Below are positions 1 to 12,749 of a DNA stretch of 64,000 bases, piece after piece; position 1 is the first letter of the stretch, and every line of letters starts with the position of its first letter. Both the position numbers and the translations under genes were made by a program. The stretch is taken from contig SCFE01000024.1 in assembly GCA_004352715.1 (NCBI GenBank), positions 1,025,706-1,089,705 of the forward strand, written 5' to 3'. The DNA comes from Hofstenia miamia. Its lineage: Eukaryota; Xenacoelomorpha; Acoela. Below the pieces are notes generated by a model that was not told the origin of the DNA, searched no databases, and saw only the letters and a list, made by a program, of their open reading frames with translations.

Positions 1-50
1 GAAATCTGAAAACCCCTAAAATTTTGAGGTCGAAGTGGAACTTGATTGGT
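1..50 (-). CDS. Prominin-like gene, possible penultimate or last coding exon (partial, runs off the left edge)
   Basis: On the minus strand a tatatag acceptor is followed by an open frame (TNQVPLRPQNF...), entered at phase 0, which is the phase left by the exon at 172-338. It would form part of the basic cytoplasmic C-terminal tail. The evidence is only the acceptor, the phase and the absence of stops in 16 codons, so this is tentative. Confidence 0.4.
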
Positions 51-3000
51 CTATATAGAGGGCCTAATTATCCGAACATTAAGAGGGAATAATTTTAAAG
101 TTTTTAAAAAACAGGATTTTCCTTTGAAAAATAGTCAATATTTTTACGAAATTTTTCGCAAAAAATCTCACCATGACAGGAGAGCGCACAGACCCAATGA
201 TGTCCTCATATCGAATGATTTCTAAATTTCTTAACAGACTTGGATAAATTGGTAGCAAATGGAGACAAAGCAGTTTGTTACTATAAAGTAACGCGAGTGG
301 GAATAGGGTTAACAAACATTTGCATATTCCAAAAAGAACTGCAGTTATTAAAATAAATAATTATAAAACAACCCAAATTTACATCTATTTGGTTAAAAGA
401 TAATTTAGAGCTTATTTTCATTATCAGGTAGATTAAAACACTCAAACTACGGCAAATGGGAAAACAAGTTAGTTCCATTAAGTTGTAACTTACAAAAGAA
501 GAAAGCAGGTGGTTGCAAGAAGCATTGGTAAATCGTCTGTAGGCATTACTTAATGAGCTGCAGTTACCAATTTCTTCCTTCACCTGAGATGTGATATAAG
601 TTCGATATTGAGCTAGATAATCAAGGTTGCGAGCACGGATTCCTTCAACGGCCTAAGTTACCACAAATTATTAAGTGAATATGGATAAAGGAACAAAGTA
701 TAAAACGATATTATAAGAAACAAACCCAAGTTAATAGAGTTCTGGAGAGCTCGGTAACATGGAATTTACAGGTCAAAATTTGACTAGAATCATAATCAAA
801 ATATTGGAACCATGTACTACAGATTTCATTAATAATTTGGCACTTTTTTAAGCCTTTAAAAAAATCTGCCAGCCTGGGTGCTAATTAGTGAAAATTTTGG
901 ATAAAGCGATGTAAATATGTAAAGAATAGTAACTATGTTATTGGAACATAAGATAATTTTAATCAATGGACAAAACAGGCCCCACGTTGAACTGCTAAAA
1001 TTAAGGCAGAACTCTAAAAGATAAGTATTTTACATAAACTTTTCGAAATTTCATACAATCGTATTATTAGCAACGGTGTAGCATAGATTATTTATAAGAT
1101 AAAAAATGTACATTACTTACTTGGTTTAACGCAGTTTGATAATTAGGTGCGCCGTCACGTAAGAATTTTAGAGATCTTTCAAACTGCTCCAAGTTAAAGT
1201 TATCAGTACCCTATAAGTAAATGACGTATGGTGATTGAGAAATGGGCAAACCTGCAAAATTTTATTGATACGACTCTTGCATTCTCCCTGAAATTTAAAG
1301 AACTGATCGTATGTAATCTTAAACTGATTTAATGAGGCTTCTAATCGAGGCATTCCATATTTAATAGTTTTCAACTTACTGAAGCATTCCTAAATATATC
1401 GCGATTAGTAACTACTTTTGGGATAACCACGCCAAAGTGATGTTTACTATTAATTGTCGACACTGAAGTTCTACAAGTATTATATTAATCCAAAATAAAA
1501 ACTAAATCCTGCATTTGTAATCAAATCTGCGGATTCTATAATAAAATACTAAAATTTGAGAAGTCAAAATTCAATATATATATATATATATATATATCGT
1601 GAAATGCCGCTGGAACTAAGTGACGTTTATATTAAACAAAAATAGAAAATAGACAACTCCTTACACAAAGTGAAAGCTTCAAATAATATTTTAAATTTGA
1701 GAGCACCTCAATTTTGGAATTTGCAAGAAGGCATTTATGATGGACGTAACATTAAATTTAGCATTTATGTAAAGAACATGCTAAACATTCAATGTACGTG
1801 ATTGTAAGCTTTGGTGAAAAATTCTCTAGAAGCCTTTGTTAGAAAAAATAATTAAAATGTTCAAACTAAAATACACATATAAACTAATACTAGTATTAGA
1901 CATTGGAGATATTCATTTATTAGAAATTAAGCCCACTTTTTAGAATCTAATAGTGTTTTACTTAGTGACTTTCCTACTGACTTAAGTATTCCACAGCCAA
2001 ATAACAATGAAGTTCTGTAAGGTGACATTTTAAAATAAGTTTCACCAAAAGATGTGTATATTTCTCGTAAATTAGAAGAATAACGTATTATTAATGTACG
2101 TAAAAAGGTTAACTCCTAAAACACTAGTAATAACAAAAACAAGAGAAAAACATAATACGGATTAAAAGTAATCATGGGATTTACTTAAAGCTTCATCCAC
2201 GGTTGTATTATTTAAAGTAAACATGCCTGATATCTAGTATAGGTATCATCATCTTTGGCTTGGGTTCTTTTTGCCTCCATAGTTGAAATCATTTGCTCAA
2301 GTTTACTTTGAAGCTCACCAAATTCGAAATTTGGTTCAAGCTAAATATCGATTGAAAGTTAAGGTGAACATAGTAAAGAATAAAAGACTCTTACTTTGGA
2401 GTCATTGAGGGAATCGTTGACATTCTGGAGAAGCTGTTGAATGTTCGTCTCAAGGAACTGCACTAATTCACTGCTTAGGGTGTCATTGAAAAAGTACTCG
2501 ACCAATTCATTGCTTGCAAGTTTGAAATTGTTCAATGAATTGTTTGCATCAGTAAAAAACTAAAATAAATATATTATAGCATAAGAAATATATGCCAATC
2601 AATTCAACAATGATCACGAGAACATGAATTAAAGTTATTAGCTAAACGGACAGTAAAATAAACCACTAATTAAATTATATTTTCCTCCACATTATTAGTT
2701 CACCTATTTTTTTAAAAATGATCAGATATCTGGCAAAAGATGAAAGTGACTATCGACCTACAACCATTCTACAATAATTATTACTACAACAGGTTACGGC
2801 ATTGTAATGCGAAAAAACAATTAAATTTATCCATTCAAAAATCTCTCTTAAGGCATTTGTTTAAAATTGGATTGTTAGTTTATCACATATTCTTTTTTGT
2901 GGCAGTTTTTATGGAACGAATACTAATATTAACGCATATAAAAGAGGAGAGTGAAGTTTGTTTGCGTATGTTGAGCATCCACAAAGAAAAAAATTCGATT

Positions 3001-6000
3001 GCAGTTAGTACATTATAAAGAAAATTGCGTTTATTATTACCTGGGCTTATGATAAATAATTTAGACTTGAAAATTTAAGAAACTTCACAAGTAATTTGAT
3101 GCAACCAATTTCGTAAAGCATGCGCTAATTAAAAATTAAAAATTCTACGCTGTTCAACAAATTTAAATCTATGACACATGCGACAACAGAAAATAATGCT
3201 TAACAGATATGCTATTATATCACACGAATCAAAGTTGGACTTTGGCCAATTTTTTAGGCCAGCTTAAGCTTAAACGCTTTTCCTAGTGCCACCCAGCCAC
3301 CCTCCCCCTTCCCAAATCTGCATTATTTAGTAATGCAGTATTGACATACCTAATGTATCCATTTATGTTATCCCATTACCATGGTAGTTTATTAAAGCAA
3401 CAAACCCTTTTTACTACTTGGAAAAAATCGCATTGGCATGATGTTCATCAACGCTTATATACTTACTGTATCCAGGTTGACACTATTTTCAAATTCAGCT
3501 ATCTCTTCTAATGCCAAAGTGGAATAAGCAGAGCTTTTGTTGGAATCACACTGTCTAAAATAGAATTTTATAAATCTGAAATTAATATTTACGTTCAGCC
3601 ATTTACATTTAATTAAAATATAAATTCATATTTCTAACAATCATACAGTAGCATGTTTAGACGATGCAAATGAATGTGAATTTTGAAATACCAAATAAAA
3701 ATTTATATCAATTTGCATTGTTTTACTGAAATCTTAGTTTTGTGATCTGGAAATTAGGAATATTTCTTACAGAAGTGCCTTGGACATTCCTAAATCTTGA
3801 ATGGATTTTCCAATCGTTAAAGCGCTCCAAATGTATTCATATTTGTCATTGATGGCGTTCGGAGAATCAACAACGTGTTTAACTAATGTGTATTCTTTAT
3901 CTTCTAACGGCCTACAAATTCCCATTTCCACAATCCCACCTGTAAACACACCAGCTCCAGCCATCAGAAACACAAGCCATGATACCATAAAGCAGAGCAC
4001 TGCACAGCTAAAGCAGAATGAGTTATAGCAGAAATGCTTACCTTATAAAAATCTGGCTCATTCAATGGAAATCAAAGGAAATAAATTAAATATCACTTTA
4101 ACTCTTAAGCAGTTCAATTTGGCAAACACAAGATTTTTGTATACGTCACACCACATAATATACTTGGGTTCACTTAGATTTCTATAGCAACATACAATAA
4201 AGCGTATTATATGTTATTTACGGCTAAACACGCCCATACCATACATATATTTTTATTATTGCTTGAAAATATTTAACTTTCTGAGCATGCAGTATATATA
4301 TATATATATACATGTATATATATATATNNNNNNNNNNNNNNNNNNNNNNNNNNNNNNNNNNNNNNNNNNNNNNNNNNNNNNNNNNNNNNNNNNNNNNNNN
4401 NNNNNNNNNNNNNNNNNATATATATATATATATATATATATAATAGATCGTATGTCCTTATGGGTAGAGGTTGCTTAGAAAATCAAAGAGATTCTTGTCC
4501 AAAAAGAGCCGAAACCGGTTTTTATGTCAATTTAAATGCCAAAAACATCAAGCCTTGTGTCGAGTAATTCGTTTCGTGCTTGAGTAGAATCACCAATACC
4601 CTTAACATTTTCATTAATTGCTTAGACATTTTCAGCTAAACTTTAAAAATTTCACTCTTGATATAAAAAAGCCCATGTAGGTATACACAATGACAAAATT
4701 ATGAAGTCTATTTGAAGTTATATAACAAGACCAGGCAAAAAAGTTAATAACTTAGATGTAGAAGCAGTTCTTAATATTCTCTTAGTAAGAGTCTGGCGCT
4801 TATCTGACATCTCCACATCCATGGAAGCGACTGCTACTAGTTATGCTGTCCAGTAGTAATCGGAATACTTTTTACCACAAACATCAATTTCTCATTCAAC
4901 AAAAGATGATTCTTTGTGCGCGGCCAAAACAAACTCAAGTGTGGAAATGTGGTTTATACTACAAACGATGAAAAAGGTAATGTTAATTTCTGAAAATGCC
5001 CAAAATAGTTAAAGGTAGATTTTAGATGGCTCATCTTTTTCAGAGCCCAAATTATTATTAAATAAAATAGCATCAGTCAGTTTTACTACATACAAATTCT
5101 ACTATTCCTAGCAATGTTCGTTGATAGTGAAAATAACACAGGATGCCTCTCTTAGAGCTACAAGGAGTGTTACTACTATCACAAAGCTAATGAAATGTAA
5201 TAATTGTACTAAATGGGAAGTAACTAGCTAGAAGGACTGATTTTCCGTAAGCCTTTTCACTAGACTTATCAGACTATGGCTTAGCTATATCAGGATTGAA
5301 TTTTGGGATTAAGGGGGGAATTATGACATTGGATTGCTCCGAGTCGATTATTTAAATCTATATTAGCCACTTCTAGAGGATATTAAAATTTTGGAAATGG
5401 GGGAGGGGTGAATGAGATTTTGACCAATGACAAAAGGGGTGAATCGATCAAGCAAGCCCGAAAACCCGTGAGCTAAATAGAGCTTGAGGTTTTATTAATT
5501 GTCTTATAATCTGGGTTTGAGTTTATCAACCGTGGTTGTCCTTAAGAATACTAGAAAAGCAAGCATTTTTCAATATTTATATTCCTCATGCCAACTTATA
5601 AATGAGAGGTAATGATTAACTACGTACAAAATGTTATTGTGTAACATCTAAAGAATGCAATTCATTAAGTAAAAATGTTAAAAAATAAATTTAACGATAA
5701 AATTAATAAAATGAAGCTTACACCCAATCACTAAAAATAGTTTAGAAAAAATATCAGGCTATCACCCGATTAAAAGACGTATTGTAAATCGTAAAAAATT
5801 TACGTATGACTCTTGAAGAATATTTTCCAATGATTAAAGCCAAAACTTTGAATTTTAGCACTAGACTCTATTATAGCACTGCTAATGCAAATTCTTTTAT
5901 TTTTTCAACAGAGCTGTAGTTTCTACTATGTTCTTGTGAAGAGGCTCCCTGAAGAATATATTGTATCAAAAATATCGAATTCAGTATGAAAACTTTTGTT

Positions 6001-9000
6001 TATGCATAAGTTCTGAAAAAATCGAAATTCAAAATTCGTAGAAATCCCACTACATTGATGAAATTTACATCAAAATAAGCGATGTAATAGGATGTCTGCA
6101 CGTTATTTTTCCCGATGAATTTAGATCTATTTTAGAAACGATGCATTTTTTATGGGAATAGTTTTGAGCAGCTTTTCTTCAAAAGGGCGTAGTTTGAAAG
6201 CTAAATTTGTGATAAAATTTTCAATTCACATCCACTATCCCGAATGCAAAAATTGAGCCTATAGTGTTAAAAATCAAACTTTTTCGTTGACTGCATATCA
6301 TCTGGTTTTCAACATTTTTTGAAACTGGCAACTTACACAAAAGAAACTCAAAAGTTACCATGGATACTAGTAAGAAGATCTAGATACTTAAAATCCAATA
6401 AGTTAATTTCACATTTGGCAATGCTCTTCAAACATAACATTTGTGGAAGAGTAGTGTAAAACGCACTCTACTTAACTTACAAATTAAATGGAGTTTTTAT
6501 AGGTTTGCTTTCGCAGTCAAATGAAAACATTGATATCAGTGGTGAGTAAACAAACGCCGCATCAATTTTCAAATATTATTTGCGCTTAGAACTGATTGAA
6601 TTAAGAAGATTTGACGTACAGATATTTATTTTTGGTAAAAGACAGTGTGTCATCAGTGATAAAAACTCATTTAAACATCACTTCGTTGTGGATTTTAAAT
6701 TGCATATGATGCTTTGGTTGCGTATAAATAAGTTGAAATATTTTTGAAGTATGAAAATGCCGCAAAAATGATTATCTGTGAATTGTTACATATGTGTTTT
6801 AGTAATAATTTTTCTTGGAATGACGTTCTCAAGTTAAAAGACGATGACACAAATGATTTGCTAGAGAAATAAAAAAGACAATTTCAAAACAATCGTTTTG
6901 TTCACTAGCACTCGCCTAGCTTCTTCTAGTGTCGTTTGAGAAAAAATATTTGGATCCATGTCATGCCCGAATGATGGAAAATATAAATGAAATAAGAAGC
7001 GAGCTCTCTATATATGATAGAAAATGCTAAACTCAAATATGAAAATTAAGGTATTTTGTTTAATAAAGAGCAGAACTCAACAGCTGAAACAAATCCGTCG
7101 ATTAAGATTCTTTGACCAGTCTCGTCCTTACCCGTTGACCCAAATAATAAAGGAAATGAAATAAACCCCTTAAGCAATATCAATGCAAAACTCACAAAAT
7201 CAATAGGAGACCACCGCAATGTGAAACGCCAGTTCTTTGTGCTGGTGTCGCTTCCGAATCATATCCAGATATTCCAAAGCACATGCCGAACATGGCGATT
7301 ATTCCAACAACTATTATTGTAACAGCAACACCAAGTCCAACATATCCACTAAATATATAATGATTTAGTTAATTCTCATAACTAAGATAAGAGTAACCAG
7401 TCATCTCTAAACTGCCTATTGCGCCCATTAGGAAAAATCGTTTTGTCAACATTGGGTGAATGTGCTCCCCTGTTATGTTGAAGATTTTGGATACACTTTA
7501 AAAAAATTAAAATTTTAACTTTTTCAATGGAAAATCCAACTTTTAGGATACATTCAAATTTTTCCCATACCCAGTGTTCAGATAATGAGGTGGTCTGAGG
7601 CCCAGACATCGCCCGAATTCCACGCAGACGCAACGTGCATAAAATGAAGGGTGAAGTTAAAGAGGAAACAATTTTCTATCCCGTTTTGATATTCTATCGA
7701 AAAAATCAAAAATAGTAAAAAAATTCCTGAATTACTTAGGATGAATACGTTCGTAAATAGTTTTGTAATGATAACACATCTGCTGGCAACTTTGTTGAGG
7801 ATAACTATTTTAATCATATTCCAATATATTTACTATTCTCATTTGTACTTATAAGTAGTAATTAGTAAAATTACAACATGATTTTCTACTTAGCAACAGA
7901 ATTTCAATTTGCAAAATTATTAAACTTTATGCAATAATTTGTTTAAAAAGTATTGTTAACAAACAAAAAAATTAGTCTGGTTGTTTTAAAAACCTTAAAT
8001 TCTTGCTTATGCAATTGAAAATGTTCCGGATAGAATAATTGAAGCTCTATGTGATACCATCATTCGTTATTGTACACTCTGAAATTGCTTAGGTAATTGT
8101 AAAACATATATATGTCAATTAATATTTTACAAAAACCTTATAGAAAGATATATAAATGCTAATATAATTTTTACAAGAAAAGCAATTGCAAAGTATGGGA
8201 AAATATAAAAACTTTACCGATACAAATTGAAAATGGTAATGTCTTCAATAGACGACTTTTCTTTGTAAAGTTTTGTGATATTGGACAACTAAAACAGAAA
8301 TTAAAGTACAAAAATTGTAAAGTGCGAAGCAATAATGCATTAGAAATACATGTCCAAGCACAATGCTATTTTTGTAATATATTAGAATAGCAATCATATT
8401 TTGAAAAGTTATGGAATCTCTCAAATAACTTTTGTTTTGGGTCAGCAGATTAAAATAGATTAAAATCAGTTCACTGCTACACATAGTCTATACAGCATTT
8501 AGTGAATAAAAGAAGTGTTAACTCATAGCTGAATAAAATAGGAATCAAAGTTAGATTACTACGAACACGTCAGCAAACCAAAATGTGCCAAACAATTACT
8601 TTGGTAACTTCTGGTCTTTCTGCTGAACACATGTTCAATTTAAATTGTTTGCGTGCAGACAAACTTAATTTCCTTGTATTTATCATTATCGATTAAGGAC
8701 AAAAGTATATAAACATTGCAAAAACGTTAGATGGCGTAAAATTGATCGAAATATTTCAATTTCCAGGAATGACTAGATAAATTCTTACCTCATTCATTGG
8801 AGTGGAAATATTTTTGATGTAATCTATCATTGCCTCTCTGAATACTTTAGCAGCTGCATTAAACTCTAAAAAATGTATTTGAGAAATATAGTCTTAGATC
8901 ATGCAACAATATAAGTTATATACTATATTCATTAAATTGAGCGGGTCAGTTCTATTGTAACAAAATTTGAACCATTCAATGCTCGACAACCACAGGTAAG

Positions 9001-12000
9001 TAAACAAAATATTCATAATTTAGAACAGCATTACTTCTTTCAGATAGTGCATTTGAATTTTCATATTATTATCTATGGAATATTCCAATTGAGACATAAG
9101 ATCTTTCAAAATTTAAATTCTAATGCTTAATCGTCAAATTCTTATTCCGACCTGGGCAGCCCACTTGGGTAGTAAGCACATTGCTCTGTCCTCTCAATCT
9201 CTTCTTATGTGGCATCTTAGCTACAATTGTTGCTAATGTTTTTCACATTTTTCTGGTTGTGGCCAAGCTGGTCCAATTGGAAAATCAGGTCTGCCTTTTG
9301 TTTTAGAGGGAGGTAAGCTTCGTATGCCACATTATATACATATTATTGTTATATATATTTGTTTTGTAAATGATTTTATACAAATATATGCAAGCAGTAT
9401 TTAAAGCAGCATATTTTTAGTTTTTTGTCACGCAATTCTCGCCTTACAACACAAGAGCTGCTACAAATGTTCATGGACGAACGAGGTGTAAGTGATAAAG
9501 ATCTAACAGGTGATGGAGCAGAGGATAAAGATTATAGACAATACCTTAGGCTAAGAGATTGACAAAAATAGTAACAACAATACAAGTACTAGCTAAGTTT
9601 CACATCAAGAGTTCCGTGCAAGATCAGGTCGCACACGGGGAAGTGAAACAAATGTTCCAACCTCGCAAATGCTAGGTAGCATTATTGTTAGGCAGCAATG
9701 TGGCCCTAGAGGAAACGCCTGCAAATTGAAACTGTTATCTAGACATTTGAATGTTTTTTCACTAGGTCAATGAAACTCGACATTCTGCGCTGCACTAATG
9801 CTGGAGAAGAAAAAAGGAAAATCTTGGGAGAGTCTTATATATGATGAAATGAATGCAGTCATTGGGCTTCTCATACTTTGTTCATGCCAATATCTATGCA
9901 AGTATACAATTTGCAAAACCCTGAAAGCTACTTTCTAAATTTTAGAACGGTTCATTCTTTCACGGAGTCATTAATTTTGCAATTTTACCTGTTGAATCAA
10001 GTCTTATCCGGGTCAAATTTTGTGACCCGGTTGCAACTCTGGCTACAACAGCTGGAACTGTACACAAAAACGAGAGACAATCCATAAAAATTTCTGCCAA
10101 ATAAATTTAGTGAAAATGAATAAATAATGATCGGTTTCAAAAACTAACTCATACTTGTAAGCTACGTTCAAAAAAGAACAAGGCTGTGACATTGATCCTG
10201 AAACTGAGACCCTTCCATCATACTGTTCTATAATAGCACTGAAGGAGGTTTAAATGATATCGATCAAATAGCAGGACATTACAGCGTTCAACAAAAACAA
10301 GGAGGTGGTCTCTAGCAAACGGCTACAAAATAAATTTTCCAGCACTCAATGCAATATTGTTCATAAGTCAAAATTTACTTCATATCATGAAAGAAAATTG
10401 AACCGAAGAAGAAAGTTTTTGGGGGATCTAGGGATGACAGTTTAAAAATCTCATGTCATGCTCCGTAATATTACATATCTCCAACAACCTGTGTACTTCA
10501 GACAAATACCGATATGTTAGACACGGAATGCCGAAAACGATGTTGGATATACCCGAGTTCACTTTCCCCAAGAAGCCAACAACTGTTCCGAATTTGAAAG
10601 AAAACCTATGTGGTGAACAGTCAACATAAATTATAAAATATAATCATTTATCGATACTGTGAATTTTGTTTTCAATTATATTTGTTTAACACATCATTTA
10701 TATCATCTTGGCAAATCGTTTACAGACTGTGCCTGTTAGGCTCATGTCAGGATGCAGTGAAGTAGACAATCTTAGGCATATGAGAGTTAAAAACATTCGT
10801 TATTTTTTTCCATCCAATTTTAGCAAGTTTAAGAAAATCAGCTTTTTGAAAATTTAAAATAAAATTATTTCAGGGAAGCACATATATTTATAAGAAAACT
10901 TTTGCTTCTGGAAATGCTCTACTAGGAAATGCTTTAGAGTTCTGTATTAATTCATCGCAATTTGTTAACAAATGGGAAAGGATATTTCTACAGGATTCAG
11001 AGGTTTAAACATTAAAGCTGAAATATCTAAATAAAAATGCCTTTGGCTTATATAAATCACAATTAGGGTCTATTAAGACAAGTAATATATGAGCTAATTA
11101 CTTGTTATGGAAATCACCTGTTTCTCGTAAAATTGTTAGGAAATGAATTTATATGTCAGTCAATTGATTGTTTAAGAAATTTACGCTTACATTCACTTTC
11201 GCTCTTACAGATTTCATTTATTAACGCTTGCGTTTCGCTTGTAGCATTTATGAAATTTCACAAATCATCATCAATGTTTTGATTATCGATAACCTACTCT
11301 ATGCAAAAACGGGTAAGTCCTCTTCCCGAAATATGCTATTAAATTTTTGCACCGCCAACAAATTGTGATGGTGCTCTTTCATTTATGTGTGAACATTGCG
11401 CTGAGGAATATTTGTAGCCTTCGAAAGCATTGAACAAATAAGTGTGACATTTTTCTCAAGCAATTGCGCTACAAGTTCAGCATTTTCTTGTGTACATGAA
11501 ATGTTGGACCTCCTTGAGCCATCATTGCGATTGATAACTCACTATCCACTTTAGAGTTATTTCCATTACCAGCAGGTGTACTCATGTTCAGTTAAACTTA
11601 TAACTTTGTCGCTCCATACCTCAGCCAGAAGATAGTGAACAGCAGCACCGCCTTTGTTACCATTCGTTTTCATTGCCCACACGAAAAATATCAAGTGTAT
11701 GATAATTAATGTTAATTACTGATATAACAATGATTTTAAAAAAGATTTGTTGTAATATCTCCTCCTTCTTACCTGCACTGAATTATTGTATAGATCGGGG
11801 TGTCGAACGGGTAGACCCAACCCAATCTACGGGAGAGTCAAAGAAAAGTCGGGTGGAGTGAAGTCAGGCCATGGGTCAAAAGATTGAAAATTGCTAGGTA
11901 GAAAAATTCATTGTTTGAAAGGTTTCCATGAAATATTAGTGAGAAACTAACCATGCATTTCTATTTACTATACAATATACTATGCTATATAAAACCTACT

Positions 12001-12712
12001 TTTAAATTAATGTTAATATATTTGTTTGATGTTTTGTATTAAGTGATTTGCGTCAGAAATTTCACAGACACCGGGTCGCCGCTGTTGCTTAGTTAATAAT
12101 GATCTAATCCTAGTAATCAGAAATCAGTAGAACCATTTTGCAACAGCATCATTAATTTATTGATGAAAATTTAACAGAAACAGTATTTGACAATCCACTC
12201 GATTACTGGAAGATAAATGAGTCAAGATACTCAAAGTTAGCATCAGCTGCTCACCAACTATACGTTGTTCAAGGATCAAGTTCAATTAGCGAAGAGCAAT
12301 TCAATGTTGGTGGTCACTTATTGACGGACTTAAGAAACCGAATTTCAAGCTAGTGTTTTCCTAAAAATTAATGGTTTTTAAATTTGTTTTATATTTAATT
12401 GTCTGGGGTCGGATTTGGTCCTTTTGTCAAAATATGTGACACGTAGCCACTCTGGAATAGATATATACTATTCAGAAAATGATTGCAAAAACCTAACCCT
12501 ACACACCCACATATATATATATANNNNNNNNNNNNNNNNNNNNNNNNNNNNNNNNNNNNNNNNNNNNNNNNNNNNNNNNNNNNNNNNNNNNNNNNNNNNN
12601 NNNNNNNNNNNNNNNNNNNNNNNNNNNNNNNNNNNNNNNNNNNNNNNNNNNNNNNNNNNNNNNNNNNNNNNNNNNNNNNNNNNNNNNNNNNNNNNNNNNN
12701 NCCCTACACACC

Positions 12713-12749
<37 letters not shown>

